Shown: positions 52,429-62,069, counted from the stretch's first letter. The stretch: 64,000 bases of DNA from Akkermansiaceae bacterium (GCA_018402445.1 JAGYIT010000007.1:1-64000); one strand, 5' to 3'. Notes: generated by a model not told the origin, from the letters alone. A program made the numbers and translations.

Positions 52429-54432
52429 ATGATTTCCGTCCAAACACTTCGCGTCCAATACGGCGCGCGCGTCCTTTTCAACAACCTCTCCTTCTCCGTC
52501 CAACCCCGCGAGCGCATCGCCTTCGCGGGCCACAACGGGGCCGGGAAATCCACGCTGATGAAATGCATCGCCGGGATCATCCCTGCGAGCGGCGGCCAGA
52601 TCTCCGCGCCCAAGGGCACCAAAATCGGATACCTCCCGCAGGAGGGCATCCACGTGAAAGGCCGCACCCTCTGGAACGAGACACAGTCCGCGTTCGGCGA
52701 GGTCATGGCGCTCAAGGAAAAGGTGGACCGCCTTTCCGATGAACTCGTGAAAATGGATCCCCGCTCCTCACCCTACGGCGATCTGTTAGAAGAAATCGGC
52801 GAACTGGAACTCAAGCTCTACGCGAACGATCCCGAGCTGATGAAACCGAAGATCGAGTCCGTCCTCAAAGGCCTCGGATTCCAGGAAAAGGACTTCAAGC
52901 GGGATTGCTCCGAGTTCTCCGGCGGCTGGCAGATGCGCATCGCGATGGCCAAGCTTTTCCTCCAGCAACCCGAAGTCCTCCTCCTCGACGAGCCGACCAA
53001 CCACCTCGACATCGAGACGCAGCTCTGGGTCGAGCAATACCTCGTTAACTACCCCGGCGCGATTCTGCTTATTTCCCATGACCGCGCGCTGTTGGATACG
53101 CTCTGCACGCGCACCATCGCCTTCGCCCACGGCCGCGCCGAGGAATACGCGGGCAACTTCTCCTACTTCGAGCGCGAGTCCGTCCTGCGGAAGGAAATCC
53201 AACTCAAGCAATACACCGCCCAGCAACGCGAAATCGCCGAGACCCAGCGATTCATCGACCGCTTCCGCGCCTCCGCGAACAAGGCCACCCTCGTCCAATC
53301 CCGCATCAAGCTGCTCGCAAAAGTTGTCCGCATCCCCGAGCCGGAGCGCGACGACGCGGTGATGAATTTCAAGTTCCCGCCGCCGCCCAACTCCGGCCAC
53401 ACGGTCGCGAAGGTGGAGAACGTCTCCAAAGCCTACGGCCCTCTCCAGATTTTCGCGGGCTTCGATTTCGAAATCAACAAGGGCGAGAAATTCGCCATCG
53501 TGGGCCCCAACGGCGCGGGAAAATCCACCTTCTGCCGCCTCGTCACCGCGCAGGAAGACCCGGATGCCGGAAACGTGGTTCTCGGGCACAACGTCAAGCC
53601 CTCCTTCTTCTCCCAAAACCACGCCGACGAGCTCGATCCCGACCTCACCATCCTGGAAACCGTCCAAGCCGTCGCCTCCCGCGACGCCGCCCCGCAGGTG
53701 CGCAACATCCTCGGCTGCTTCCTTTTCACCGGCGATGACGTATTCAAAAAAATCGGCGTCCTCTCCGGCGGCGAGCGCTCCCGTGTCGCACTGACCTGCA
53801 TGCTGCTCAAACCGGCCAACTTCCTCATTCTCGACGAGCCTACCAACCACCTCGACATGCAGTCCCAGGGCGTCCTCCAGCGCGCCCTGCTGAACTACCC
53901 GGGCAGTGTGATGATCGTCTCCCACAACCGCGATTTCCTCGACTCCCTCGTCACCAAAACCCTCGAATTCCGCCCCGGCGAGGAACCCCGCCTCTTCCAC
54001 GGCAACATCGCCTACTACCTCGATAAGAAGAGCGAGGAAAAATCCGCCGGCACCACCCCAACCCGCAAGCCCCCCGCCACCACCGCAGACGCCGAGGTGA
54101 AAAAGGACACGCCAAGACAGGAATCCGTCCCAGGAGTAAACCGCAAGGAACAGCGCAAGCTCGAAGCCCTTGCCCGCGAAGCGAAAACCAAGATCCTCGC
54201 CCCGCTCGAAAAGGAACTCGAAACCCTCGAAGCAAAAATCGCCGAGCAGGAATCCGCCCAAGCCACCCTCACCGCCGCCCTTTCCCAAGAGGAGATTTCC
54301 GGCGACCCCGAGAAGCTCCGCCAGACCACCAACGCCGTCGAGAAAATCACAAAAACGCTCGAACTCGCCTACACCCGCTGGTCCGCCCTCACCGAGGAGA
54401 TCGAGCAAGTGAAGGCAAAGCACGGGCTGTAG
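52429..54432 (+). CDS. ABC-F family ATPase
   Basis: A 667-residue protein with two ATP-binding cassettes: FAGHNGAGKSTLMKCIAG and VGPNGAGKSTFCRLVTA (Walker A), FSGGWQMRIAMAKLFL and LSGGERSRVALTCMLL (signatures), both with LLLDEPTNHLDIE/LILDEPTNHLDMQ. Between them the linker (about 240-320) is rich in charged residues. The C-terminus is a predicted coiled coil (KTKILAPLEKELETLEAKIA). No transmembrane part: it acts on ribosomes, like Uup/EttA-type proteins. Confidence 0.92.
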   Translation: MISVQTLRVQYGARVLFNNLSFSVQPRERIAFAGHNGAGKSTLMKCIAGIIPASGGQISAPKGTKIGYLPQEGIHVKGRTLWNETQSAFGEVMALKEKVDRLSDELVKMDPRSSPYGDLLEEIGELELKLYANDPELMKPKIESVLKGLGFQEKDFKRDCSEFSGGWQMRIAMAKLFLQQPEVLLLDEPTNHLDIETQLWVEQYLVNYPGAILLISHDRALLDTLCTRTIAFAHGRAEEYAGNFSYFERESVLRKEIQLKQYTAQQREIAETQRFIDRFRASANKATLVQSRIKLLAKVVRIPEPERDDAVMNFKFPPPPNSGHTVAKVENVSKAYGPLQIFAGFDFEINKGEKFAIVGPNGAGKSTFCRLVTAQEDPDAGNVVLGHNVKPSFFSQNHADELDPDLTILETVQAVASRDAAPQVRNILGCFLFTGDDVFKKIGVLSGGERSRVALTCMLLKPANFLILDEPTNHLDMQSQGVLQRALLNYPGSVMIVSHNRDFLDSLVTKTLEFRPGEEPRLFHGNIAYYLDKKSEEKSAGTTPTRKPPATTADAEVKKDTPRQESVPGVNRKEQRKLEALAREAKTKILAPLEKELETLEAKIAEQESAQATLTAALSQEEISGDPEKLRQTTNAVEKITKTLELAYTRWSALTEEIEQVKAKHGL

Positions 54433-54665
54433 TGGGGGCGATCTTCGGTCGCCACCTTCTTCATTCCGTGTATTCCGAGAGTTCCGTGGTTCCCAATATG
54501 AATTCGTGAGATTCGTGCCTGCAATTCGTGGTTCAACTCTTCCTTCGCAGAGAACTATGACCGCAGATTCCATGAAGAACGCCAAATGCAGCATCGGGTG
54601 ATTTTTTCCCTACAAACCCGCGCCATCCCCCGCTAGAACCCTCTCCGACGAACCATTCAACCACC

Positions 54666-55076
54666 ATGATCCAAAAAGGCATCCTCAACCCCGACATCCT
54701 CCATCTCCTCGCCCGCATCAGACACACCAACACCTTGGTCATCGCCGACTGGGCGTTTCCCTACTGGGACGAGATCGAAACCGTGGACATCGCCCTCTGC
54801 CGCGGCATCCCCACCATCACCGACCTCCTCGACCTCCTGCACGACAACTTCAAGGTCGGCCGCATCTGGCAAGCCGAGGAATTCCTCACCACCAACCCGA
54901 CGGATGTCATCGGGAAATACGAAACCTCCTTCAACGGCTTCAAAGGCCTCTACCCGTCCGTCGAAGTCACCCGACTCCCTCACAACGATTTCAAAAAACT
55001 CGTCCCCAACGCGATCGGTCTCATCCGCACCGGCGACACCACCGCCTACGGCAACATCATCCTGGAATCTGTTTGA
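54666..55076 (+). CDS. RbsD/FucU-family sugar mutarotase
   Basis: A 136-residue protein: ILNPDILHLLARIRHTNTLV, IADWAFPYWDEIETVDIALC, ITDLLDLLHDNFKVGR and TAYGNIILESV. It matches RbsD/FucU enzymes that interconvert pyranose anomers (ribose or fucose). First gene of a sugar-oxidation set on the + strand. A repeat-rich 230-bp gap (TTCCGTGTATTCCGAGAGTT type) lies upstream. Confidence 0.85.
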   Translation: MIQKGILNPDILHLLARIRHTNTLVIADWAFPYWDEIETVDIALCRGIPTITDLLDLLHDNFKVGRIWQAEEFLTTNPTDVIGKYETSFNGFKGLYPSVEVTRLPHNDFKKLVPNAIGLIRTGDTTAYGNIILESV

Positions 55077-55084
55077 GAGCATTA

Positions 55085-55226
55085 CTTCACCGCAGTGATG
55101 CGGAGGCCGCAAAGGGACGCAGAGCTTATCTCACCGGTATTTAAAATCCAGAATCCTTCTCTGTGAACTCCGTGGTCAAAAAATCTTCTCCGCGAGCCTC
55201 AGCGACCTCTGCGCCTCTGCGGTGAA
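55085..55226. repeat. ACCGCAGAG element between mutarotase and isomerase
   Basis: TTCACCGCAGTGATGCGGAG at the left and CTCTGCGCCTCTGCGGTGAA at the right are inverted ends, with an inner CTCTGTGAACTCCGTGGTCAA. Confidence 0.85.
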
Positions 55227-55246
55227 CTCTTCTAAATCGAAAAATC

Positions 55247-56056
55247 ATGCGCACCGCCATCACCCTCTGCCAAGTCCCCGAAGCCGCCGCCGGCCCCTTC
55301 GTTTTCCACGAACCTCTCGCCCAGGGCTTCACTCTCGCCAAGGAAGCCGGCTTCGAGGATGTCGAGCTTTTCCTCCCCGGCCCCGACCACGTTTCGGTCG
55401 ATGAAATCAAGTCTCTCGCGCAGACCCACGGACTCGGCATCGCCGCCGTCGGCACCGGCGCGGGCATGGTGAAACACGGTCTCTCTCTCACCGATCCCTC
55501 ACTCGAAAAACGCGTCGCCGCCCTCGATTTCATCGAACAAATGATCGCCTTCGGCGGCCAGCTCGGGGCGCCAGCCATTCTCGGCTCCATGCAGGGAAAA
55601 TACGGCGGTAATGTCTCCAAGGAACAAGCCCTCGAATGGCTCGCCGACGCTCTCCGCATCGCCGGTAATACCGCCGCGAAATACAATGTCCCGTTCATCT
55701 ACGAGCCGCTCAACCGCTACGAAACGAACCTCATCAACCGCCTCGCCGACGGCGCGGATTTCATCGAAGCTCACTCGCTCGGAAACATCGTCCTGCTCGC
55801 CGACCTGTTCCACATGAACATTGAGGAAATCGACCTCGCCGCCTCGATCCGCGCTGCCGCAAAACACATCGGCCACGTCCACTACGCCGATTCCAACCGC
55901 CGCGCCATGGGCCTCGGCCACAGCGATCCCAAACCCATCATCGCCGCCCTCAGGGAAATCGGCTACACTGGCCACCTCTCCGCCGAAATCCTCCCCCTCC
56001 CCGATCCCCTCACCGCCACCCAACAAACCATCCAATCCATCCGCAGCGTTCTCTGA
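55247..56056 (+). CDS. TIM-barrel sugar isomerase/epimerase-like protein
   Basis: A 269-residue protein of the xylose-isomerase-like TIM-barrel type: AGFEDVELFLPGPDHVSVDE, IAAVGTGAGMVKHGLSLTDP, NVPFIYEPLNRYETNLINRL, NIVLLADLFHMNIEEIDLAA and KHIGHVHYADSNRRAMGLGH. EPLNRYE, DLFHM and HVHYADS carry the Glu/Asp/His metal ligands. Role: isomerisation or epimerisation of a sugar intermediate, in line with the neighbouring mutarotase and dehydrogenases. Confidence 0.85.
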   Translation: MRTAITLCQVPEAAAGPFVFHEPLAQGFTLAKEAGFEDVELFLPGPDHVSVDEIKSLAQTHGLGIAAVGTGAGMVKHGLSLTDPSLEKRVAALDFIEQMIAFGGQLGAPAILGSMQGKYGGNVSKEQALEWLADALRIAGNTAAKYNVPFIYEPLNRYETNLINRLADGADFIEAHSLGNIVLLADLFHMNIEEIDLAASIRAAAKHIGHVHYADSNRRAMGLGHSDPKPIIAALREIGYTGHLSAEILPLPDPLTATQQTIQSIRSVL

Positions 56057-56062
56057 TATTTT

Positions 56063-56216
56063 TTCACCGCAGAGACGCAGAGGTCGCAAAGGAACGCAGA
56101 GAAACCCAATATCAAATTTCTAATATCCCATATCTAATCTCTGTGAACTCCGTGTCTCTGTGGTAAAAAATTCTTCTCTGCGTCCCTCCGCGACCTCCGC
56201 GCCTCTGCGGTAAACC
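56063..56216. repeat. ACCGCAGAG element before the aldo/keto reductase
   Basis: TTTTCACCGCAGAGACGCAG at the left and GCGCCTCTGCGGTAAA at the right, with inner CTCTGTGAACTCCGTGTCTC. Same family and size as that at 55085. Confidence 0.85.
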
Positions 56217-56236
56217 TCTTCAAAAAAATCAACAAT

Positions 56237-57178
56237 ATGATCCCCACCCGTCCACTCGGCCAATCCGGCCTCGACCTCCCCATCCTATCTTTCGGAGCTT
56301 CCTCCCTCGGGGCGGAGTTCCGCAGCATCACTCTCGATGAGGCGATGCGCTCCACCAAGACCGCCCTCGATCTCGGCATGAACTTCATCGACACCTCCCC
56401 GTTCTACGGACGCGGCATGTCGGAAATCCTGCTCGGCCTCGGCCTCAACGGCATCCCGCGCGATTCCTATCTCCTAGGCTCGAAGCTCGGCCGCTACTCC
56501 GACATCCATTTCGATTTCTCCGCGAAGCGCGTCGAGGAATCCTGCCACATTTCGCTGCAACGCATGAAGACCGATTACCTCGACATCATGCTCCTTCACG
56601 ATGTCGAGTTCGTCCCGCTCGAACAGATCTGGACGGAAACCCTGCCCGCCCTGGTGAAACTCAAGGAGCAGGGAAAAGTCCGCGCGATCGGATTTTCCTG
56701 CTACCCCATGAAAACCTTCCACACCGTCCTCGACCACATTGAGGATGAGATCGACTGCGTGCTCAGCTACAACCGCTACACCCTCCAGAACACCAGCTTC
56801 GCCACCGACCTCCTCCCCCGCCTCCAGGCGAAAAATATCGGTGCCATGAACGCCGGCCCCTTCTCCGCCCGCCTCCTCACCAATGCCGAACTCCCCGGCT
56901 GGTTGAAGGAACCCGAGGACGTCAAACAAGCCGCCCGCGACGCTGCAAAACTCTGCGCCGACAACGGCGTCGATATCGCCCAGCTCGCCCTCCAGTTCTC
57001 CTGCGAACACCCCGGCATCGCCACCACCATCGCCGGCTCCGCGAACCCCGCCAACATCGCCAAATGGGCGGAATGGCTCGCCAAACCCATCGACCGCGAC
57101 CTCCTCAACCAAGTCCTCGCCATTTTCGAACCGGTGAAAGACATCGGCCATAAAGAGGGTCTTCCTGAGAACAACTGA
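56237..57178 (+). CDS. Aldo/keto reductase
   Basis: A 313-residue AKR: PTRPLGQSGLDLPILSFGAS, MNFIDTSPFYGRGMSEILLG (Asp, Tyr of the tetrad), MKTDYLDIMLLHDVEFVPLE, GKVRAIGFSCYPMKTFHTVL and FSCEHPGIATTIAGSANPAN. Similar to L-galactose/L-fucose dehydrogenase-type AKRs that oxidise sugars to lactones. The ATG follows the repeat element. Confidence 0.9.
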   Translation: MIPTRPLGQSGLDLPILSFGASSLGAEFRSITLDEAMRSTKTALDLGMNFIDTSPFYGRGMSEILLGLGLNGIPRDSYLLGSKLGRYSDIHFDFSAKRVEESCHISLQRMKTDYLDIMLLHDVEFVPLEQIWTETLPALVKLKEQGKVRAIGFSCYPMKTFHTVLDHIEDEIDCVLSYNRYTLQNTSFATDLLPRLQAKNIGAMNAGPFSARLLTNAELPGWLKEPEDVKQAARDAAKLCADNGVDIAQLALQFSCEHPGIATTIAGSANPANIAKWAEWLAKPIDRDLLNQVLAIFEPVKDIGHKEGLPENN

Positions 57179-57233
57179 TCCTCTTCCAATTCAAAAATCA
57201 ACCATCATCAATCTTCAATCTTCAATCCCCCCG

Positions 57234-57896
57234 ATGCCCTCGAAGAAGCACACCGCCAAAAAGACACCCGCCAGAAAAGCGGCCTCAAAACCCGTGTCGC
57301 TCTCCCTCATCCCCGACCAACTCGCCCCCCTCGTCATCCGCCTCCGCCGAGAAAACGTCATCCTCGACTCCGACATCGCCGAACTTTATGGGGTTCCGGT
57401 AGGCCAGCTAAACCAAGCTGTGAAGAGAAATTCCGAACGTTTTCCGGCCGATTTCATATTTCAGTTGAGCGATGAAGAACTCGAAAACTTGAAATCACAA
57501 TTTGTGATTTCAAGTTTGAGGTCGCAATCTGCGACCTCAAGTTCAGGGGCAGAGTCTTCAAGGTCACAATCTGTGACCTTGAAGCGCCAAACTGGCACCT
57601 CAAGTTCCCACGGTGGCCGCCGCACCCTCCCCTACGCCTTCACCGAACAGGGCGTCGCCATGCTCTCCTCCGTCCTCCGTTCCCCCCGCGCCGTCGAGGT
57701 CAACATCGCCATCATGCGCACCTTCGTCCAGCTACGCTCCCTGATGCAGTCGAACAAACTGCTCGCCGAAAAGATCGAGAGCCTCGAAAAGAAATACGAC
57801 CAGAACTTCCAGATCGTCTTCGACGCCATCAAACAACTCATCACCGCCGACAACCACCCCTCCAAAGAACTCGGCTTCCACACCATCAAGGAGTAG
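57234..57896 (+). CDS. ORF6N-domain protein with palindrome-encoded insert
   Basis: A 220-residue protein. The ORF6N signature spans VIRLRRENVILDSDIAELYG, then VKRNSERFPADFIFQLSDEE and LPYAFTEQGVAMLSSVLRSP; the C-terminus is coiled (LLAEKIESLEKKYDQNF). The ORF6N domain occurs in phage and bacterial putative DNA-binding regulators. Between the two conserved halves an insert of about 40 residues reads LKSQFVIS, LRSQSATSS, SRSQSVTLK, which corresponds to three DNA palindromes in a row (57487-57584). Confidence 0.9.
   Translation: MPSKKHTAKKTPARKAASKPVSLSLIPDQLAPLVIRLRRENVILDSDIAELYGVPVGQLNQAVKRNSERFPADFIFQLSDEELENLKSQFVISSLRSQSATSSSGAESSRSQSVTLKRQTGTSSSHGGRRTLPYAFTEQGVAMLSSVLRSPRAVEVNIAIMRTFVQLRSLMQSNKLLAEKIESLEKKYDQNFQIVFDAIKQLITADNHPSKELGFHTIKE
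57487..57584. repeat. Three consecutive palindromes inside the ORF6N gene
   Basis: 57487-57515: ACTTGAAATCACAA, T, complement (14-bp arms). 57516-57540: TTGAGGTCGCA, ATC, complement (11-bp arms). 57556-57584: CTTCAAGGTCACA, ATC, complement (13-bp arms). All three are perfect and lie in-frame. Confidence 0.95.
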
Positions 57897-57945
57897 CATA
57901 ACTCAGGTCTTCCACCGATCACCGATCACCCGGCACTTTCCACCT

Positions 57946-58979
57946 ATGCACGCCATCGAATTCACCGAACCGCAGAAAATCACCGTCATCGACCGCCCGA
58001 ACGAGGACAACCCCGCCTCCGGTGAAGCCGTCGTCCGCACCCACCGCATGGGCATCTGCGGCACCGATCTTTCCTGCTACCTCGGGAAATTCCCCTTCTT
58101 CGCCTACCCCCGCACCCCCGGCCATGAACTCGGACTCGAAGTCGTCGCCGTCGGCGAAGGCGTCACCAACGTGCAGCCCGGCGACAAATGCTCGCTCGAA
58201 CCCTACGTCAACGATCCCGAATCCCCGACCTCGAAAAGGGCTCGTCGAACTGCTGCCCCGGCGTGCAGGTGATCGGCGTCCACAACAATGGCGGCCTCCG
58301 CAAAGGCACCTTCATCGTCCCCGCCCGCAAGCTCCATCCCGGCAACGATCTTTCCTACGACCAGCTCGCCTTGGTCGAGACATTCGCCATCGGCTACCAC
58401 GCCGTCCAACGCGGCAACCCTCAGCCCGGCGAAACCGTCCTCGTCATCGGCGCCGGCCCCATCGGCCTCGCCTGCCTCGAGTTCCTGAAACTCATGGAGG
58501 GCGTGAAAGTGATCGTCATGGACATGGTGCAGGGTCGCCTCGATTTCTGCGCGAAACACCTCGGCATCACCAACGGCGTTCTCGCGAAAGCCGACGGCTC
58601 CCATCTCGCCGACCTGGAGAAACTCACCGACGGAAACCTCTGCGACGTGATCATCGACGCCACCGGCTCGCCCCGCTCGATGTCCACCTGTTTCGAATAC
58701 GCCGCCTTCACCGGCCGCATCGTCTATGTCGGCATCACCACCTCCGATCTCACCTTCGCCCACGCCCCGGTTTTCCACCGCCGCGAACTCACTCTCCTCG
58801 CCTCGCGCAACGCCCTTCCCTCCGATTTCCCCGCCATCATCAACCTGATCCGCGAAGGCAAGATCAATACCGACGTCTGGATCACCCACCGCATCACCTT
58901 CAACGAAGTTCCCGAAAAATTCGCCCAATTTACCGACCCCAACCTCGGAGCCATCAAAGCGATCATCGAAGTCCAATGA
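57946..58979 (+). pseudogene. Zinc-type alcohol/sugar dehydrogenase, frameshifted
   Basis: A medium-chain dehydrogenase of about 345 residues. First frame: VVRTHRMGICGTDLSCYLGK, GHELGLEVVAVGEGVTNVQP, LEPYVNDPES. At about 58225 (a C-run, ATCCCCGACC) the frame shifts and continues GSSNCCPGVQVIGVHNNGG, ETVLVIGAGPIGLACLEFLK (Rossmann), then VIIDATGSPRSMSTCFEYA. Substrate unknown, probably a polyol or sugar. Upstream the repeat ACCGATCACCGATC precedes the ATG. Confidence 0.85.
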
Positions 58980-59110
58980 ATGAATGAATGAATGCAGGAA
59001 TTTGCTTTGGGGGTGTCAAAAAGACTGACTTTTTATAGGCTTTTGATATCCTAATTCATCGCAGAAATAATTTACTGGTAACGAAAAGGGGTGCGCTCCA
59101 ATTTTTATAG

Positions 59111-62056
59111 ATGCAACATGGTGTCGTAACCTCCGCCTACAGCCTGCTTTGCTTGGTTTTCGCGATTGTTACGTCCGCCAGTGAGATTCCCGAGAATGGA
59201 ATGATCGTCACCGTATGGGAGTCCGACGATGGATTGCCAAGCAACGACATCCAGACGCTTGTGCATGATCACCAAGGGTTTTTGTGGGTTGGCACGGCCA
59301 GTGGCTTGGTCCGCTTCGATGGCCGGGCATTCCGCCACCCAACCGGCACCGATCTCGGATTTTTCCAAGCTGCGACCACTTACTCCGCCACCGAGACAGA
59401 TCCCGGCATCATCGTTTTCGTCCATGACCTCGACGCAGTAAACCGCCTGCTCATGGTGACTCCGGATGGCGTATCCGCCCATCCTGCGGACGCCGTTCTC
59501 GCTTCGGATGAACGCGCCGCAGCGGTTTTCAATGGCGGGGGCGGCGCACTATGGATACTCGCGACAGACCGCACATGGTTGCTCTGGAAAGATGGAGTGA
59601 TAGAAAGATTCCCACCTCCCCCACAAGTGGTGCGCTATACGCAACCCGCCGCCTTGCCACTGCCTTCTGGGCGCACCTTGTTGTCGCGCGGAGCCGGGCT
59701 TGAAATCCATGAAAACGGCGTAATCACCCCTATGCCATCCGTTATAGGTCGTGCCGTAGCACTCGCCTCAGCCAGCGACGGTGGTGCCTGGATCGCCGAT
59801 AGTAGCGGCCTTCACCGCATGCGGAGCGATGGATTGCTCACACCCGCCTCACTGCCTTTACCGGAAACCACAGATTGGCCGCCCCGGCTGATGCATGAAA
59901 CCCGGGATGGCGCGCTCTGGACTTATTTTCGAATAGCCGGGCTCTGGCGCACCGACTCAGCGATAGCCCGCCGCGTCCATACCAGCCATCCTATCATCCG
60001 CTGCTTGACCGAAGATCACGACGGCAACCTCTGGGCCGGCACGGCGGGCGGCGGACTCAACCGCATCCGTAAGCCTACTTTCGAACAGTGGGCGACCGAC
60101 CAAATCGACACCATCGGCTCGATCTGCGAGGATGCCCACGGCACACTCTGGCTCGGCAATACCCAGGGCATCTGGCGGCTTGCCAACGGTCGCGCGATAC
60201 CTCCGGACGCACCGGATGACTGGCCGACCTTCGCCCTCTCCCTTTGCCCCACACCTGATGGCGCGCTCTGGATCGGCGGGGCCAAAAACATCTTCCGCTA
60301 CCGCCCCGGCATTGACGCGCATCCGCTTCCCGTCGGCCCACCGGAAATCGACCACGCGCTGGCCATGTTCCGTGCAAGTGATGGCTCGGTCTGGGCCGGC
60401 TGCGAGAGCGGCCCTCTGCTGCGCTTCGATGCGGCGGCAAACGCCCACTCCTACGGGCCGGACGAAGGCTATCGCGGGGATTTCGCACAGGTCTTCGGCG
60501 AGGATGCCCATGGCACTCTATGGGTCGGCACTCGTCGTGGCGCATTGTTTAAATTTCAAGACAGCCACTTCACCTCCATACCCACGCCGCTCGAGGCCAC
60601 TGGCACCGGTATCCTCACCATCACTCAGGGCGATGGTGGGGCACTCTGGCTCGGGACTCGCGGCCGCGGTTTCCTGCGATACAAAGACGGTCAATTCCGC
60701 GCTGTCGAGCCCCAGCAAGGCCTCCCCGACGGTATCATCGCCCAAACGCTCGCAGTCAATGGTCGCCTCTGGGTCGGATCCAGTAACAGTATCTTCCAAA
60801 TCTCACTCGCAGAGCTAGATGCCTGCGCTGACGGCCTTAGAAAGTCGGTTCGCCCGCTACGCTTTGGCCGCAGTGATGGGGTAAATTCCTTTTTCGCGGC
60901 CGGGCAACGCCAACCCTGCGCATGGCAGTCCGCAGACGGCAGACTTTGGTTCGTTGGGCGCAAGGGCGTTTACTCCACAAATCCTGAAATCTGGGAATCG
61001 CAGCCCGCCCCTCCCGCCACCTTCATCGATGAGGTGATCACCGATACTAAACCTAGCCATCCTCCTTTCCGCCTGCCTTCCACCAATCGTCGGCTGGAAT
61101 TTCGTTACACCTCACCGGCACTCAGCGCACCGGCTGACCTGCGCTTCCGTTACCGCCTCACCGGCTTCGACAAAGAGTGGTCGTTGCCAACCTCACAAGT
61201 TCAGGTCGTCTATCCACGCCTACCTCCCGGTCGCTACACCTTCCAAGTAGCCTCTAGCACCCGGCCTGATGCATGGACGCACACCCCTGCGAGCACAACC
61301 ATCACCGTGATGCCCGCATGGTGGGAACTCATCTGGCTGCGTGCCCTCGCTGCCTTAATCTCAGTGGCAGCCGCCATCGCAATCATTCTCTCTTGGGCAA
61401 ATCGCAGACTCCTGCGCAAAACGGCCATGCTCAAACAAGAACGCAAAATCGAAAGCGAACGCGCCAGAATCGCCCGCGACCTCCACGACGGAATCGGCTC
61501 CGGTCTCACCCAGCTCGGCTGGCTCACCGCTGACCTCCGCGAATCCCCACCCGCCGAAGCCAATACCCAGGTGGATCTCATTTCCGGAAAAATCCGCAAC
61601 CTCGCACGTGATCTCGACGCCGCCGTCTGGGCCGTCAGCCCTCGTCACGATACTCTCGGTTCGCTCTGCGCTTACCTCTGCGAATTCGCCATCGAACAAT
61701 TCCGCCACACCCCGATTCGCTGCCGTGTTTCCGCACCCGATAATCTGCCCGCCGGACCTCTCGCACCGCAAATCCGCAATCACCTTTTCATGGCGACCCG
61801 CGAAATCCTCAACAACATCCTCAAACATGCCGACGCCCGCGAGGTCCGGCTCGCCATCGAATGCGCCGAGGGCTGGATCACCATCGAAATCTGTGACGAT
61901 GGCTGCGGATTCGATTTCGAATCCGCCATCGGCCGTTCCCGCCACGGTCTGCGCAACCTCCACGACCGCCTTCGAGAAATCGGCGGCGAGGTCGGCATTA
62001 GCAGCCAATCTGGCAAAGGGGCGCAAGTCCGGCTGCGGGCTCCCATCGCATCCTGA
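59111..62056 (+). CDS. Propeller-type sensor histidine kinase (HisKA_3)
   Basis: A 981-residue membrane sensor. Signal sequence, then two-component regulator propeller repeats of the GxLWxGTxxGLxR(F) kind (FLWVGTASGLVRFDG, NLWAGTAGGGLNRIR, TLWVGTRRGALFKF, ALWLGTRGRGFLRY), then a Y_Y_Y domain (LRFRYRLTGFDKEWSLPTSQ, PGRYTFQVAS), a TM segment (LRALAALISVAAAIAIILSW), the phosphoacceptor region IARDLHDGIGSGLTQLGWLT and a HATPase domain (LNNILKHADAREVRLA, DDGCGFDFES). No receiver domain. It senses a periplasmic ligand, likely a carbohydrate in view of the family. Confidence 0.9.
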   Translation: MQHGVVTSAYSLLCLVFAIVTSASEIPENGMIVTVWESDDGLPSNDIQTLVHDHQGFLWVGTASGLVRFDGRAFRHPTGTDLGFFQAATTYSATETDPGIIVFVHDLDAVNRLLMVTPDGVSAHPADAVLASDERAAAVFNGGGGALWILATDRTWLLWKDGVIERFPPPPQVVRYTQPAALPLPSGRTLLSRGAGLEIHENGVITPMPSVIGRAVALASASDGGAWIADSSGLHRMRSDGLLTPASLPLPETTDWPPRLMHETRDGALWTYFRIAGLWRTDSAIARRVHTSHPIIRCLTEDHDGNLWAGTAGGGLNRIRKPTFEQWATDQIDTIGSICEDAHGTLWLGNTQGIWRLANGRAIPPDAPDDWPTFALSLCPTPDGALWIGGAKNIFRYRPGIDAHPLPVGPPEIDHALAMFRASDGSVWAGCESGPLLRFDAAANAHSYGPDEGYRGDFAQVFGEDAHGTLWVGTRRGALFKFQDSHFTSIPTPLEATGTGILTITQGDGGALWLGTRGRGFLRYKDGQFRAVEPQQGLPDGIIAQTLAVNGRLWVGSSNSIFQISLAELDACADGLRKSVRPLRFGRSDGVNSFFAAGQRQPCAWQSADGRLWFVGRKGVYSTNPEIWESQPAPPATFIDEVITDTKPSHPPFRLPSTNRRLEFRYTSPALSAPADLRFRYRLTGFDKEWSLPTSQVQVVYPRLPPGRYTFQVASSTRPDAWTHTPASTTITVMPAWWELIWLRALAALISVAAAIAIILSWANRRLLRKTAMLKQERKIESERARIARDLHDGIGSGLTQLGWLTADLRESPPAEANTQVDLISGKIRNLARDLDAAVWAVSPRHDTLGSLCAYLCEFAIEQFRHTPIRCRVSAPDNLPAGPLAPQIRNHLFMATREILNNILKHADAREVRLAIECAEGWITIEICDDGCGFDFESAIGRSRHGLRNLHDRLREIGGEVGISSQSGKGAQVRLRAPIAS

Positions 62057-62069
62057 TCATCTCGCCTTC

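Noticed and set aside
55085..56216. Possible CRISPR array from the repeated ACCGCAGAG units
   Set aside because: The copies are inverted, irregularly spaced, and separated by genes; there are no equal-sized spacers and no cas genes.
57234..57896. Prophage suggested by the ORF6N domain
   Set aside because: No integrase, structural or lysis gene lies near; ORF6N genes are common outside phages.
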